Positions 1-6,659 of a stretch of DNA of 21,788 nucleotides are shown piece after piece; position 1 is the first letter of the stretch, and each line of letters starts with the position of its first letter. A model generated the notes under the pieces. The model had not been told where the DNA came from. It saw only the letters and a list, made by a program, of their open reading frames with translations, and searched no databases. A program made the position numbers and the translations under genes. This stretch comes from CAYNFH01 sp964396385 (lineage in GTDB: Bacteria; Armatimonadota; Chthonomonadetes; Chthonomonadales; CAJBBX01): positions 1-21,788 of the forward strand of contig CAYNFH010000103.1 of assembly GCA_964396385.1 (NCBI GenBank), in the 5' to 3' direction.

Positions 1-210
1 AAGCGGGGCAGGGTGGATCAGGCCGTCCAGTACTACAAGCGGGCCATCGCCGCGGATCCCCACTATGCGTACGCCTACAATAACCTGGGCGTAGCCTATG
101 AGAAGAAAGGGCTGGTGCAGCAGGCTATGTCCAACTACCGGAAGGCCCTTTCGCTGGACCCGAACGTGCCGAACGCGCGCCGCAACCTCACCCGGTTCTC
201 GAGCAAGTAG
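1..210 (+). CDS. TPR-repeat protein, 3' end only
   Basis: The frame is open from base 1 and ends at TAG 208-210, so only the last 69 codons are present and the true start lies outside the window. The translation shows two tetratricopeptide units with the usual spacing: a first unit ending ...YYKRAIAADPHYAYAYNNLG, then VAYEKKGLVQQAMSNYRKAL, each with the conserved A/Y/L/G/A/P positions. TPRs mediate protein-protein contacts. Which process this one serves cannot be told, because the N-terminal part is missing. A GTG at 13 is internal to the repeat and is unlikely to be a start. A strong intrinsic terminator follows 22 bases after the stop. Confidence 0.85.
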   Translation, partial: KRGRVDQAVQYYKRAIAADPHYAYAYNNLGVAYEKKGLVQQAMSNYRKALSLDPNVPNARRNLTRFSSK

Positions 211-226
211 GGTTCGGGGTTCAGGA
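209..226. repeat. Heptamer repeat, left arm
   Basis: AGGGTTC GGGGTTC AGGA is a period-7 run that begins inside the TAG stop codon of the TPR gene. Its first 17 bases are the exact reverse complement of 353-369, just before the acyltransferase start, so the two arms bracket the terminator. It is one of about ten short tandem repeats in the window. Confidence 0.75.
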
Positions 227-231
227 TCCGG

Positions 232-263
232 AGGGCCGCGTTCGAGTGAATGCGGCCCTTTTT
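232..263 (+). terminator. Intrinsic terminator of the TPR gene
   Basis: A 12-bp stem (232-243 AGGGCCGCGTTC with 248-259 GAATGCGGCCCT, one G-U pair) closes a GAGT tetraloop. A run of five T (259-263) follows directly. This is the textbook layout and the only hairpin in the window with a proper U-tract. Confidence 0.9.
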
Positions 264-348
264 GCCGGGTGGATATTCCGGGGCGGTGGAGAATTAGGGC
301 GTAGTCAAGTCTGCGGTAGAGAGTGGTCGGCCTGAAAACCTCCACCCC

Positions 349-369
349 GAACCCTGAACCCCGAACCCT
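349..369. repeat. Heptamer repeat GAACCCY x3, right arm
   Basis: GAACCCT (349-355), GAACCCC (356-362) and GAACCCT (363-369) run exactly up to the ATG at 370. Bases 353-369 are the perfect inverse of 209-225. No Shine-Dalgarno sequence is visible because the repeat occupies that position. Confidence 0.85.
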
Positions 370-1611
370 ATGCCTTCCACCAAGCCCTTCTATCCGCCGC
401 TCCCCACGGGGTGGCTCATTTCCCTCCTGCGCGGCATCGCGCCCGCCGTGTTGCGCCATCTCTTCAACGTGGAAGAGGTGGAGATCGCGCCGGAGGACCT
501 CCACCGGCTCCGGCAGCTCCGGCACACACGTGCCGTCTTCGCCGCGAACCACCCGTCCCTGGCCGAGCCGGCCGTCCTCTTCCACGCGCTCTCCGTCGCC
601 GGAATCACCACCTATTCACTGGTGGCGTGGGACACTATGGCCCTCCAGGGCCGCGCCCTCACATGGGTGCTCCAGCACGGCGGTGGATACTCCATCCAGC
701 GCGGACGCCGCGACCGCGCCGCGATGCAGATGACTCAGAAACTGCTGGTGGACGGCGCGCGTATCGTGGTGTTCCCCGAAGGCCAGACATACGGTCTCAA
801 CGATCTGCTCCTTCCCTTCCAGCAGGGAGTGGCCCAGATGGGATTCTGGGCGGCGGAGGAGATGGACAAGCGGGGCATCCACGGGCCGCTGCTGGTGGTG
901 CCCATGGCCGTGAAATACCTGTACACCCATCCCATGGCGGACGAGATCGAGGCGTCGCTCGGGCGGCTCGAAGCAGCTCTCCGCCTGTCGCCCAATTCGC
1001 ATTCACACTACGACCGGCTCAGGGCCATCGCCGCCGCGGTGATGGAGCGGCTGGAGCACGAGCACGGCATTGAGGCCCCGGCTGACGCCACACTGAACTC
1101 CCGCATCGATCGGCTCCGGGAGGTGCTGGTCGCCAAGCTCGCCCAGGGCCTGGGCGTCGATCTTCCTGCCCGCACCCCCGTCCCCCATGCGGTGCAGCTC
1201 CTGGGTAATGCGTACGACGACGTCATCTATGGCCCGGCGGGGGCGGAGGAGTCGGAGGAGGACCGGGCGGAGCGCGAGCGCCGTGCCGAGACCGTCCGCC
1301 CGCTCTACGCGGACTGGTCGCGGCTGAAGAACTTTCTGGCGGTACGGGAAGGCTACGTCCAGCAGCTTCCCAGCGCCGAGCGCTTCCTGGACGTGCTGGG
1401 CCGGCTGGAGATCGAGGTGCTCGGCCGGTGCCACATCCGCGGGCGGCGCAGGGCAAGGGTGAAGGCCGGCGAGCCCATCGACCTGATGGCAGAGATGCCG
1501 GCCTACCGTCAAGGGAAGCGCGAGACCGTGGCGCGAGTGACCGCTCTCCTGGAGGAGCGGGTGCGGCAGATGCTGCTCGCCATGACGCCCGCATCTAAGC
1601 CGCTGGGGTAG
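370..1611 (+). CDS. PlsC-like glycerolipid acyltransferase
   Basis: 413 aa. The PlsC/LPLAT motifs appear in order: block I NHPSLAE (His61 and Glu66, an H-x4-E variant of the catalytic H-x4-D), block II GGGYSIQRGRRD (Arg111), block III VVFPEG (135-138), which binds the glycerol phosphate, and block IV VVPMAVKY (177-183). The family moves an acyl group from acyl-CoA or acyl-ACP to lysophosphatidic acid or a related acceptor at the inner face of the membrane. The C-terminal half (about 200-413) goes well beyond a minimal PlsC (about 240 aa) and is charged, with no domain I recognise. The substrate is therefore uncertain. The ATG at 370 directly follows a heptamer repeat and lacks an obvious RBS. 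It stands alone between a terminator and the next gene. Confidence 0.85.
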   Translation: MPSTKPFYPPLPTGWLISLLRGIAPAVLRHLFNVEEVEIAPEDLHRLRQLRHTRAVFAANHPSLAEPAVLFHALSVAGITTYSLVAWDTMALQGRALTWVLQHGGGYSIQRGRRDRAAMQMTQKLLVDGARIVVFPEGQTYGLNDLLLPFQQGVAQMGFWAAEEMDKRGIHGPLLVVPMAVKYLYTHPMADEIEASLGRLEAALRLSPNSHSHYDRLRAIAAAVMERLEHEHGIEAPADATLNSRIDRLREVLVAKLAQGLGVDLPARTPVPHAVQLLGNAYDDVIYGPAGAEESEEDRAERERRAETVRPLYADWSRLKNFLAVREGYVQQLPSAERFLDVLGRLEIEVLGRCHIRGRRRARVKAGEPIDLMAEMPAYRQGKRETVARVTALLEERVRQMLLAMTPASKPLG

Positions 1612-1620
1612 CGTTTTTCT

Positions 1621-1655
1621 CGATTTTCGATTTTGAATTACCGATTTTCAAAATT
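1621..1655. repeat. Heptamer repeat CGATTTT
   Basis: CGATTTT (1621-1627), CGATTTT (1628-1634), a diverged GAATTAC, then CGATTTT (1642-1648) and CAAAATT. The unit is A/T-rich in a G/C-rich region and lies 10 bases after the acyltransferase stop, in the leader of the next gene. The same unit in the opposite orientation recurs at 19251-19278. Confidence 0.75.
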
Positions 1656-1710
1656 GCGGCTGGAACTAGGGCGTCTGGTGCGGGAGTCCTTTCTTTCGGA
1701 GGTGAGAGAG

Positions 1711-2298
1711 ATGGGACTTTCGATGACGCGTAACTGGTGGGCGATCGCCCTGCGAGGCGTTGTCGCCATCCTGTTTGGATTGGCCGCGTTCCTGCTGCCC
1801 GGACTGACGGTGGCGGCCCTGGTGTTGCTCTACGGGGCCTACGTCCTGGTAGACGGCATCTTCGCCATCGTTGCGGCCATCCGCTCTGGTGAGCGCGGAG
1901 AGCACTGGGGCGCGCTGCTGTTCGAGGGAATCCTCGGCATAGCGGCCGGGATCATCGCGTTTGTGTGGCCAGGGATTACGGCCATCGCGCTGGTCTACCT
2001 CATCGGCGCCTGGGCGGTAATAACAGGGGTGCTGGAGATCGCGGCGGCGCTCCGGCTGCGGCGCGTGATGGCAGGCGAGTGGATGCTCGGCCTCACCGGC
2101 GTAGCGTCCATCCTGCTGGGCGTCCTGCTGTTCGCGGCCCCGGGCGCCGGGCTCGTGGCCTGGGCGTGGATGATTGGAGCCTATGCGGTGGTGTTCGGCT
2201 GCTTGAACCTCGCGCTCGCCATGCGGCTGCGCCGGTTCGGGCTGGAGACCGGCGCGCGCATGGGCGGGGGCCAGGAGGAGTACCGGCGAGCGGCGTGA
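1711..2298 (+). CDS. HdeD-family (DUF308) integral membrane protein
   Basis: 195 aa from ATG 1711. I prefer this start over the longer frame from 1633 because GGAGG (1698-1702) stands 8 bases before it and the extension would translate the CGATTTT repeat. The protein is made almost entirely of six hydrophobic helices in three pairs, with turns such as FLLPGLTVAALVLLYGAYVL and FVWPGITAIALVYLIGAWAV. This internally repeated W/LPG-T pattern with a G-A-Y/W motif is typical of HdeD/DUF308 proteins. E. coli HdeD is linked to acid resistance, but most bacterial members have no known role. The C-terminal tail is short and polar (MGGGQEEYRRAA). No neighbour suggests a pathway. Confidence 0.82.
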   Translation: MGLSMTRNWWAIALRGVVAILFGLAAFLLPGLTVAALVLLYGAYVLVDGIFAIVAAIRSGERGEHWGALLFEGILGIAAGIIAFVWPGITAIALVYLIGAWAVITGVLEIAAALRLRRVMAGEWMLGLTGVASILLGVLLFAAPGAGLVAWAWMIGAYAVVFGCLNLALAMRLRRFGLETGARMGGGQEEYRRAA

Positions 2299-2339
2299 AC
2301 CCTCATCGCCGGTTTCTAGGCACCGTGAGCTCCTACGCA

Positions 2340-2398
2340 GCGTCCAGGGGAGCAGCATAGAGCCTGCGGCCACTGGGCTCTGGACGCGCTGCTCCCCT
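2340..2398. terminator. Large hairpin between convergent genes
   Basis: AGGGGAGCAGC (2346-2356) pairs perfectly with GCTGCTCCCCT (2388-2398), and AGAGCC (2359-2364) pairs with GGCTCT (2376-2381) inside it. The flanking GCGTCC (2340-2345) has its complement GGACGC (2382-2387) inside the loop rather than outside, so two alternative folds compete. It lies between the 3' ends of the HdeD-like gene (+) and the DUF1963-like gene (-) and may act on both. There is no T-run, so termination is an inference. Confidence 0.5.
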
Positions 2399-2413
2399 CT
2401 CCAAAGTGGTCGT

Positions 2414-2719
2414 CTAGGACTGCTGGTAGTTCACAGCTCCAATACCGTATGTCCGGCATGCGAACGCGTAATAGATGCCCTCGGAGTACTCTTCTATGTC
2501 CTCATTGCTTAGTTGTCCTACGAACGGCATCATGTTATTGCACTCTGGGCACGGAGGGTACTGCGCGTCCTGGATCCAGGTGGGCAGACCGCCGACCTGA
2601 GAGAACGTGACGCCAGGAACGAGCCAATCGGCGGACTCCATATAGTGTCGGGACTCTCCTGAGAGAACCAGCTTGTCCTCGGACTCCAGGATGAACCGGA
2701 AAGTCCTTCGCCGCAACAT
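2414..2719 (-). pseudogene. DUF1963 (YwqG)-like C-terminal fragment, probably decayed
   Basis: The 101-aa frame has a compact motif set I associate with DUF1963/YwqG-like proteins: QVGGLPTWIQ, then CPECNNMMPFVGQ, then EGIYYAFAC and a terminal NYQQS. Related proteins are usually about 200-300 aa, so the N-terminal half is missing. A neighbouring - frame just upstream (down from 2808: KGYIQYSTPFLGDRLGIQL) may be the displaced earlier part, which would imply a frameshift near 2720. The second Cys pair expected after YYAFAC is damaged (CRTYG), also suggesting decay. There is no convincing RBS before 2719. Base composition is lower in G+C than in the neighbours. It could instead be a genuine short gene, and the family assignment is moderately sure. 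Function is unknown. Confidence 0.5.
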
Positions 2720-2823
2720 ATCAACTGGATGCCAAGCCGGTCGCCCAGGAATGGTGTGCTGTACTGTATGTACCCCTTGCCGGCTGCAATTCGCCTAAGC
2801 TTCAGCAACCACTATCGTATTTC

Positions 2824-2829
2824 AAGGAG
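2824..2829 (+). promoter_or_regulatory. RBS of the DUF4139 gene
   Basis: AAGGAG lies 8 bases before ATG 2838 and fixes that start. Confidence 0.75.
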
Positions 2830-2837
2830 CCCATCCG

Positions 2838-4982
2838 ATGAAGATGCTTTCCACCCTCTTTCTTGCCCTGCTCATTGCGGCGCCCGTGTACGGCCAGGGA
2901 CCTTCCGCGCCTAGCCCGCTGCCGGTCCGCAGCGTCACCCTCTTTACCAGCGGCGTCTCCTACACCGAGCGCGGGGGCGAGCTGGACGGCGACACCGACG
3001 TACCTCTGTCGTTCCGGACCGCGCAGATCAACGACATCCTCAAGTCCATGGTGCTGCTGGATCAGGGCGGGCAGGTACAGCCCGCCACCTATGCGGCCCG
3101 CGATCCCATCACCCACACTCTGCAGGCATTCGCCATCGACGTGACGCAGAACCTGACGCAGGAGCAGATCCTGAACCGGCTGCGCGGCGCGCAGGTGAGC
3201 GTCGATGCCGGCAAAGGTCCCGTGACAGGGCAGATCGTGGGCGTGGAGGAGCGCCAGGTGGCCGGCGCGGATGGCAAGCCCATCACGGTTCCGTTCCTGA
3301 ACCTGCTGACCGACACCGGGCTGACCTCCGTGCGGCTGGACTCCCAGGTGAACGTGAAGCTGCTGGACGACAGGCTGGACCGCGAGTTCCGGGAGGCGCT
3401 GCGCCTCCTGGCCTCCGGCTCTGACGACCAGCGCCGGCAGGTGACCCTCCACTTCCACGGGACCGGCCGTCGGCCGGATAGCGTGGGCTATGTGACGGAA
3501 GCCCCGCTCTGGAAAATGAGCTACCGGCTGGTGATGGGCGGCGGGCAGGAGGCCGGCAAGCCGTACCTCCAGGGCTGGGCGCTGGTCGAGAACACCTCTG
3601 ACGACGACTGGCAGAACGTGCGCCTCTCCCTGGTTTCCGGCCGGCCGGTCTCCTTCATCCAGGACCTGTACCAGCCGCTCTACATCCCACGCCCGGTGGT
3701 CGCGCCGGACGTCGTGGCTTCCCCCTATCCGCAGACGCATGCCGGGAATCTTCAGGAGGATCTGNNNNNNNNNNTGAGGCAAGAGATCGCTCGAATGCCG
3801 ACAATCCAGGGTGGCGCATTCACGGGCTTTCGGTCGGATAATGTGAACCAACGTGGCGCAACCGGTATGATGGGAGCCGGTGGCATGGGCGGAGCATTGC
3901 CCGGTCCCGCCGGTCCCATGGGCCCGCCCGCCAACGCACCGGCCGCGCCGGAGACACCGCCAAGCCTGGACAACTCCGACATCGTTCGCCAGTCCGTCGC
4001 TGCACAGGCAGCCGGACAGAGTGCGGGCGAGCTGTTCCAGTACAACATCACCACTCCCGTAACGCTCCCTCGCCAGCAGGCGGCTATGATTCCGGTCGTG
4101 GCGCAGGACGTGGAAAGCGAGAAGGTGAGTCTATACAACCCGGAATCAGACCCGCGGTTCCCGCTCAACGCCGTCCGGATCATCAACACCACCTCGCTCC
4201 ACCTCAAGGGCGGTCCCATCACGCTCTTCGACGGCGGCACCTACGCGGGCGACGCTAAGATGGAGGATATCCCGCCGGGAGACAACCGACTCGTAACGTA
4301 TGCCGTGGACCTGTCCGTGGAGGGAGAGCGGCAGGGCCCCTCCAGCCGGATGTTCGAGACTTCACTCAGCCTCAAGCGCGGCGTGCTGACCGTGCTGCGC
4401 CGGGAGCGGCAGGAGACCACCTACACGCTCAAGTCCAAGGCGGAGAAGCCCAAGACCGTGCTCGTGGAGCACCCGTTCGTCCCGGACTGGAAGCTGGTCG
4501 AGCCCGCTAAGGCAACGGAGCGGACCGCGAGCCTGTACCGGTTCGCTGTGACCGTGCCGCCGGCCAAGTCGGAGAAGCTGGTCGTGATCACCGAGCGGCC
4601 CATCTCCCAGACCATCGGCATCATTGACGCCGACATCAACAGCCTGGGTGTATACGCCAACCGGAAGGATATCTCCCCCGCCCTGCGGGAGGCGCTCCAG
4701 GAGGTGCTGCGTCGCCGCCGCCAGGTGGAGGAGCTGCAGTCCCAGGCGGCGGAGCGCGACCAGGAGGTGAAGAGCATCAGCGCGGACCAGGACCGGATCC
4801 GTAAGAACATGACGGCGCTGGACAAGGCTTCCTCCCTCTACAAGCGGTACGTGAACGAGCTGGACTCGCAGGAGACGCGCATCGAGAGCCTCCGCGCCGA
4901 ATCCAACCGTCTCCGCAAGGAGGCCGCCGATGCGGACCAGAGTCTGCGGGCGTACGTGGACGGGCTCGCCATCGCGGAATAG
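2838..4982 (+). CDS. Exported DUF4139 domain protein (interrupted by assembly gap)
   Basis: About 714 aa with a 10-N gap at 3765-3774. The frame is the same on both sides, so the real gap is 1 mod 3 bases long. A cleavable signal peptide is clear: MKMLSTLFLALLIAAPVYGQ, with cleavage likely after VYG. The mature start SVTLFTSGVSYTERGGEL and the later VTEAPLWKMSYRLV...LQGWALVENTSDDDWQNVRLSLVSGRPVSF are hallmarks of DUF4139 proteins, a widespread exported family of unknown biochemical role. After the gap comes a Gly/Met/Pro/Ala-rich linker (about 345-375), then a second beta-rich domain, then a coiled coil (about 625-710). That architecture suggests a periplasmic or surface scaffold. The TAG stop touches an octamer repeat that can form a hairpin. 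Confidence 0.85.
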   Translation: MKMLSTLFLALLIAAPVYGQGPSAPSPLPVRSVTLFTSGVSYTERGGELDGDTDVPLSFRTAQINDILKSMVLLDQGGQVQPATYAARDPITHTLQAFAIDVTQNLTQEQILNRLRGAQVSVDAGKGPVTGQIVGVEERQVAGADGKPITVPFLNLLTDTGLTSVRLDSQVNVKLLDDRLDREFREALRLLASGSDDQRRQVTLHFHGTGRRPDSVGYVTEAPLWKMSYRLVMGGGQEAGKPYLQGWALVENTSDDDWQNVRLSLVSGRPVSFIQDLYQPLYIPRPVVAPDVVASPYPQTHAGNLQEDLXXXXRQEIARMPTIQGGAFTGFRSDNVNQRGATGMMGAGGMGGALPGPAGPMGPPANAPAAPETPPSLDNSDIVRQSVAAQAAGQSAGELFQYNITTPVTLPRQQAAMIPVVAQDVESEKVSLYNPESDPRFPLNAVRIINTTSLHLKGGPITLFDGGTYAGDAKMEDIPPGDNRLVTYAVDLSVEGERQGPSSRMFETSLSLKRGVLTVLRRERQETTYTLKSKAEKPKTVLVEHPFVPDWKLVEPAKATERTASLYRFAVTVPPAKSEKLVVITERPISQTIGIIDADINSLGVYANRKDISPALREALQEVLRRRRQVEELQSQAAERDQEVKSISADQDRIRKNMTALDKASSLYKRYVNELDSQETRIESLRAESNRLRKEAADADQSLRAYVDGLAIAE
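3765..3774. other. Assembly gap (10 N)
   Basis: Ten N inside the DUF4139 coding region. Reading frame is kept across it. Confidence 0.95.
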
Positions 4983-5041
4983 GTATTCAGGTGTTCAGGT
5001 GTTTCGGAATCGGGCATTGAACACCTGAACGCCTGAACATC
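4982..5041. repeat. Inverted octamer tandem repeats (GGTGTTCA / TGAACRCC)
   Basis: Left arm: GGTATTCA, GGTGTTCA, GGTGTTTC (4982-5005). Right arm: TGAACACC, TGAACGCC, TGAACATC (5018-5041). The arms are inverse copies of the same octamer, and GTTCAGGTGTT (4993-5003) pairs with AACACCTGAAC (5020-5030) around a 16-nt loop. The element starts in the stop codon of the DUF4139 gene and could serve as its 3' hairpin, although no T-run follows. The same octamer, also in inverted arms, is found inside the AAA-WD40 gene at 18425-18542. Confidence 0.8.
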
Positions 5042-5158
5042 CAACACCCTTCCGCTGGGGGAGGAACTCGCCCCCGCCGCGGTTAACAATCCGGTACACG
5101 CCGCGCGCATGGTCACAGCCGGGCCGCTGCTGTCGCGTGTGGTTTGGGAGCGTGGACC

Positions 5159-5842
5159 ATGAGCTACAACTCGCTGCCGCTGTTTCCGCTGCATACCGTC
5201 CTCTTCCCCCGCATGCCGCTCCGGCTGCACATCTTTGAGGAGCGGTACAAACAGATGATCGAGTGGTGTCTGGGCGAGGAGAAGCCGTTCGGCGTGGTGC
5301 TGATCCGTCAAGGCAGCGAGGTAGGCCCGCCCGCCACTCCGTACGAAGTGGGCACACTCGCGCGCATGGTCGCCATCCAGGCGCTGCCCGAAGGGAAGAT
5401 GTACATCCTGACCGAGGGCACGGATCGGTTCCGCATCCTGGACCGGGCGACTGGCGCGGAGCCGTACATGGTGGGCGTAACCGAGCCCCTCCGCGACGAA
5501 GCCTCCGACCCTGGGGAGACCGGGCCGCTGGTTACGGAGGTGGCGGACCTCTTCCACACCTACTTCCACACGCTCACGGACCACGCGGGCGTGGAGATGC
5601 CGGACTACGAGCTGCCGGATGACCCGGAGGAGTTCTCCTTCGTCATCTCGGCGGTGGTCCAGCTAGACGCGGCGCGTCGCCAGGCCATGCTGGAGATGAC
5701 GGATACGGTGCTTCGGCTGAACCAGCAGCGCGACATCCTGCGCCACGAGATCGTGCGCATTCAGAACCTCGCCAAGGTGAACGTGAAGCGCGCCGAGCGC
5801 GTCACGGCCGCCGAAACCCGCCCCTACTTCTCCCGCAACTAG
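5159..5842 (+). CDS. LON substrate-binding-domain protein
   Basis: 227 aa. The N-terminus SLPLFPLHTVLFPRMPLRLHIFEERYKQMIEWCL is the signature of the Lon N-terminal (PUA-like) domain, followed by FGVVLIR, GTLARM and the TEGTDRFRI strand. The C-terminal part (about 120-215) is helical and ends in a possible coiled coil (LRHEIVRIQNLAKVNVKRAE). There is no ATPase or Ser-Lys protease domain, so this is the stand-alone type that probably binds unfolded proteins or another partner. I chose ATG 5159 because GGGAG (5146-5150) stands 8 bases upstream and the domain begins at once; the TTG at 5144 would only add five residues. The PD-(D/E)XK nuclease gene starts 11 bases after the stop, suggesting co-transcription. 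Confidence 0.85.
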   Translation: MSYNSLPLFPLHTVLFPRMPLRLHIFEERYKQMIEWCLGEEKPFGVVLIRQGSEVGPPATPYEVGTLARMVAIQALPEGKMYILTEGTDRFRILDRATGAEPYMVGVTEPLRDEASDPGETGPLVTEVADLFHTYFHTLTDHAGVEMPDYELPDDPEEFSFVISAVVQLDAARRQAMLEMTDTVLRLNQQRDILRHEIVRIQNLAKVNVKRAERVTAAETRPYFSRN

Positions 5843-5853
5843 CCGTCCCCCGC

Positions 5854-6633
5854 ATGCCCAAGCCGCGCAAGCCCATTATGAGTCCTACCCGCATTGGCGC
5901 GTACCTGGAGTGCGCCATGAAGTACCGCTACCTGTATGTGGACAAGATCGGGCGGTTCTACGTGCGGGCGCGGCCGGAGTACAGCTTCGGGTCCACGCTG
6001 CACCAGGTGCTCCAGCATTTCCACCGGGAGGGCGGCGTCCCCAGCGCGGACGACCTGGTCCGACACTACGAGGACCGCTGGATAGGCGCGGGCTACGAGA
6101 CACCGGATCAGGAGCAGGCGTACCAGGAGGCGGGGCGCGGCATGGTAGAGGCGTACCACCGGGCGGCTGCGGGACGCCTCGCTCAGGGCGTGGAGACCAT
6201 CCTCACGGAGAAAGGGATCCGCACCGACATGGGCCCCTTCATCCTCTCCGGGCGTGTAGACCGCGTGGACCGGCACGCCGACGGAACGCTGGAGGTGGTG
6301 GACTACAAGAGCGGGCGCATGGAGGTGACGCCCGAGGACGTGGCCGGCAGCCTAGCCATGAACATCTACCAGCTCATCTTGCGCCGCAACCACCCCGGCA
6401 CGCGCGTCATCGCCACCATCTACTGCCTCCGCTCCGGCGTGCAGGCCTCCTCCGGGATGACGAACGAAGAGGCGGAGCGCTTCGGCCAGGACATCCTCAT
6501 CCTCGGCGAGGAGATAATCAGCCGCGACTTCGAGGCCGTAGAGCCGGTCCGCATCGAGGCTTGCGACTCCTGCGAGTTCCTCCCCCGCTGCCAGTCCTTC
6601 TGGCGGATGAGACGGAGGACGGAGGACGGGTGA
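5854..6633 (+). CDS. RecB/Cas4-like PD-(D/E)XK nuclease with Fe-S cysteines
   Basis: 259 aa. The order of motifs matches the RecB/AddB/Cas4 nuclease superfamily: SPTRIGAYLECAMKYRY at the N-terminus (Cys20), GSTLHQVL (His50), GRVDRVD (Asp136), the catalytic VVDYKSG (Asp150, Lys152) and the Q-motif MNIYQLI (Gln173). At the C-terminus CDSCEFLPRC supplies three cysteines (237, 240, 246). With Cys20 they would bind a [4Fe-4S] cluster as in AddB and Cas4. No helicase or cas gene adjoins it, so it is a stand-alone DNA exonuclease of unknown partner, perhaps in repair. The second Met (residue 9) could be the true start, since neither has a strong RBS. The last codons (RMRRRTEDG) are made of an AGGACGG heptamer repeat. 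Confidence 0.85.
   Translation: MPKPRKPIMSPTRIGAYLECAMKYRYLYVDKIGRFYVRARPEYSFGSTLHQVLQHFHREGGVPSADDLVRHYEDRWIGAGYETPDQEQAYQEAGRGMVEAYHRAAAGRLAQGVETILTEKGIRTDMGPFILSGRVDRVDRHADGTLEVVDYKSGRMEVTPEDVAGSLAMNIYQLILRRNHPGTRVIATIYCLRSGVQASSGMTNEEAERFGQDILILGEEIISRDFEAVEPVRIEACDSCEFLPRCQSFWRMRRRTEDG
6609..6629. repeat. Heptamer repeat AGGACGG at a stop codon
   Basis: GAGACGG (6609-6615), AGGACGG (6616-6622) and AGGACGG (6623-6629) are followed by G and then TGA 6631-6633. The run encodes the last residues of the nuclease (RRRTEDG), so it may be a tail added by repeat growth. Confidence 0.6.
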
Positions 6634-6659
6634 CAGCAGGAGGCGGCACGAGGCAATCG

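Noticed and set aside
1633..1710. N-terminal extension of the HdeD-like protein
   Set aside because: It begins within the CGATTTT repeat area, is not hydrophobic, and a strong RBS precedes ATG 1711.
2802..3851. Long - strand open frame (about 349 aa) opposite the DUF4139 gene
   Set aside because: It is the antisense shadow of a clear exported protein, with His/Arg/Gln-rich composition typical of shadow frames in high-GC DNA and no recognisable motif.
5043..5158. A small gene or regulatory site between the DUF4139 and LON-domain genes
   Set aside because: No start with an RBS and no repeat or hairpin beyond the octamer element; nothing to support.
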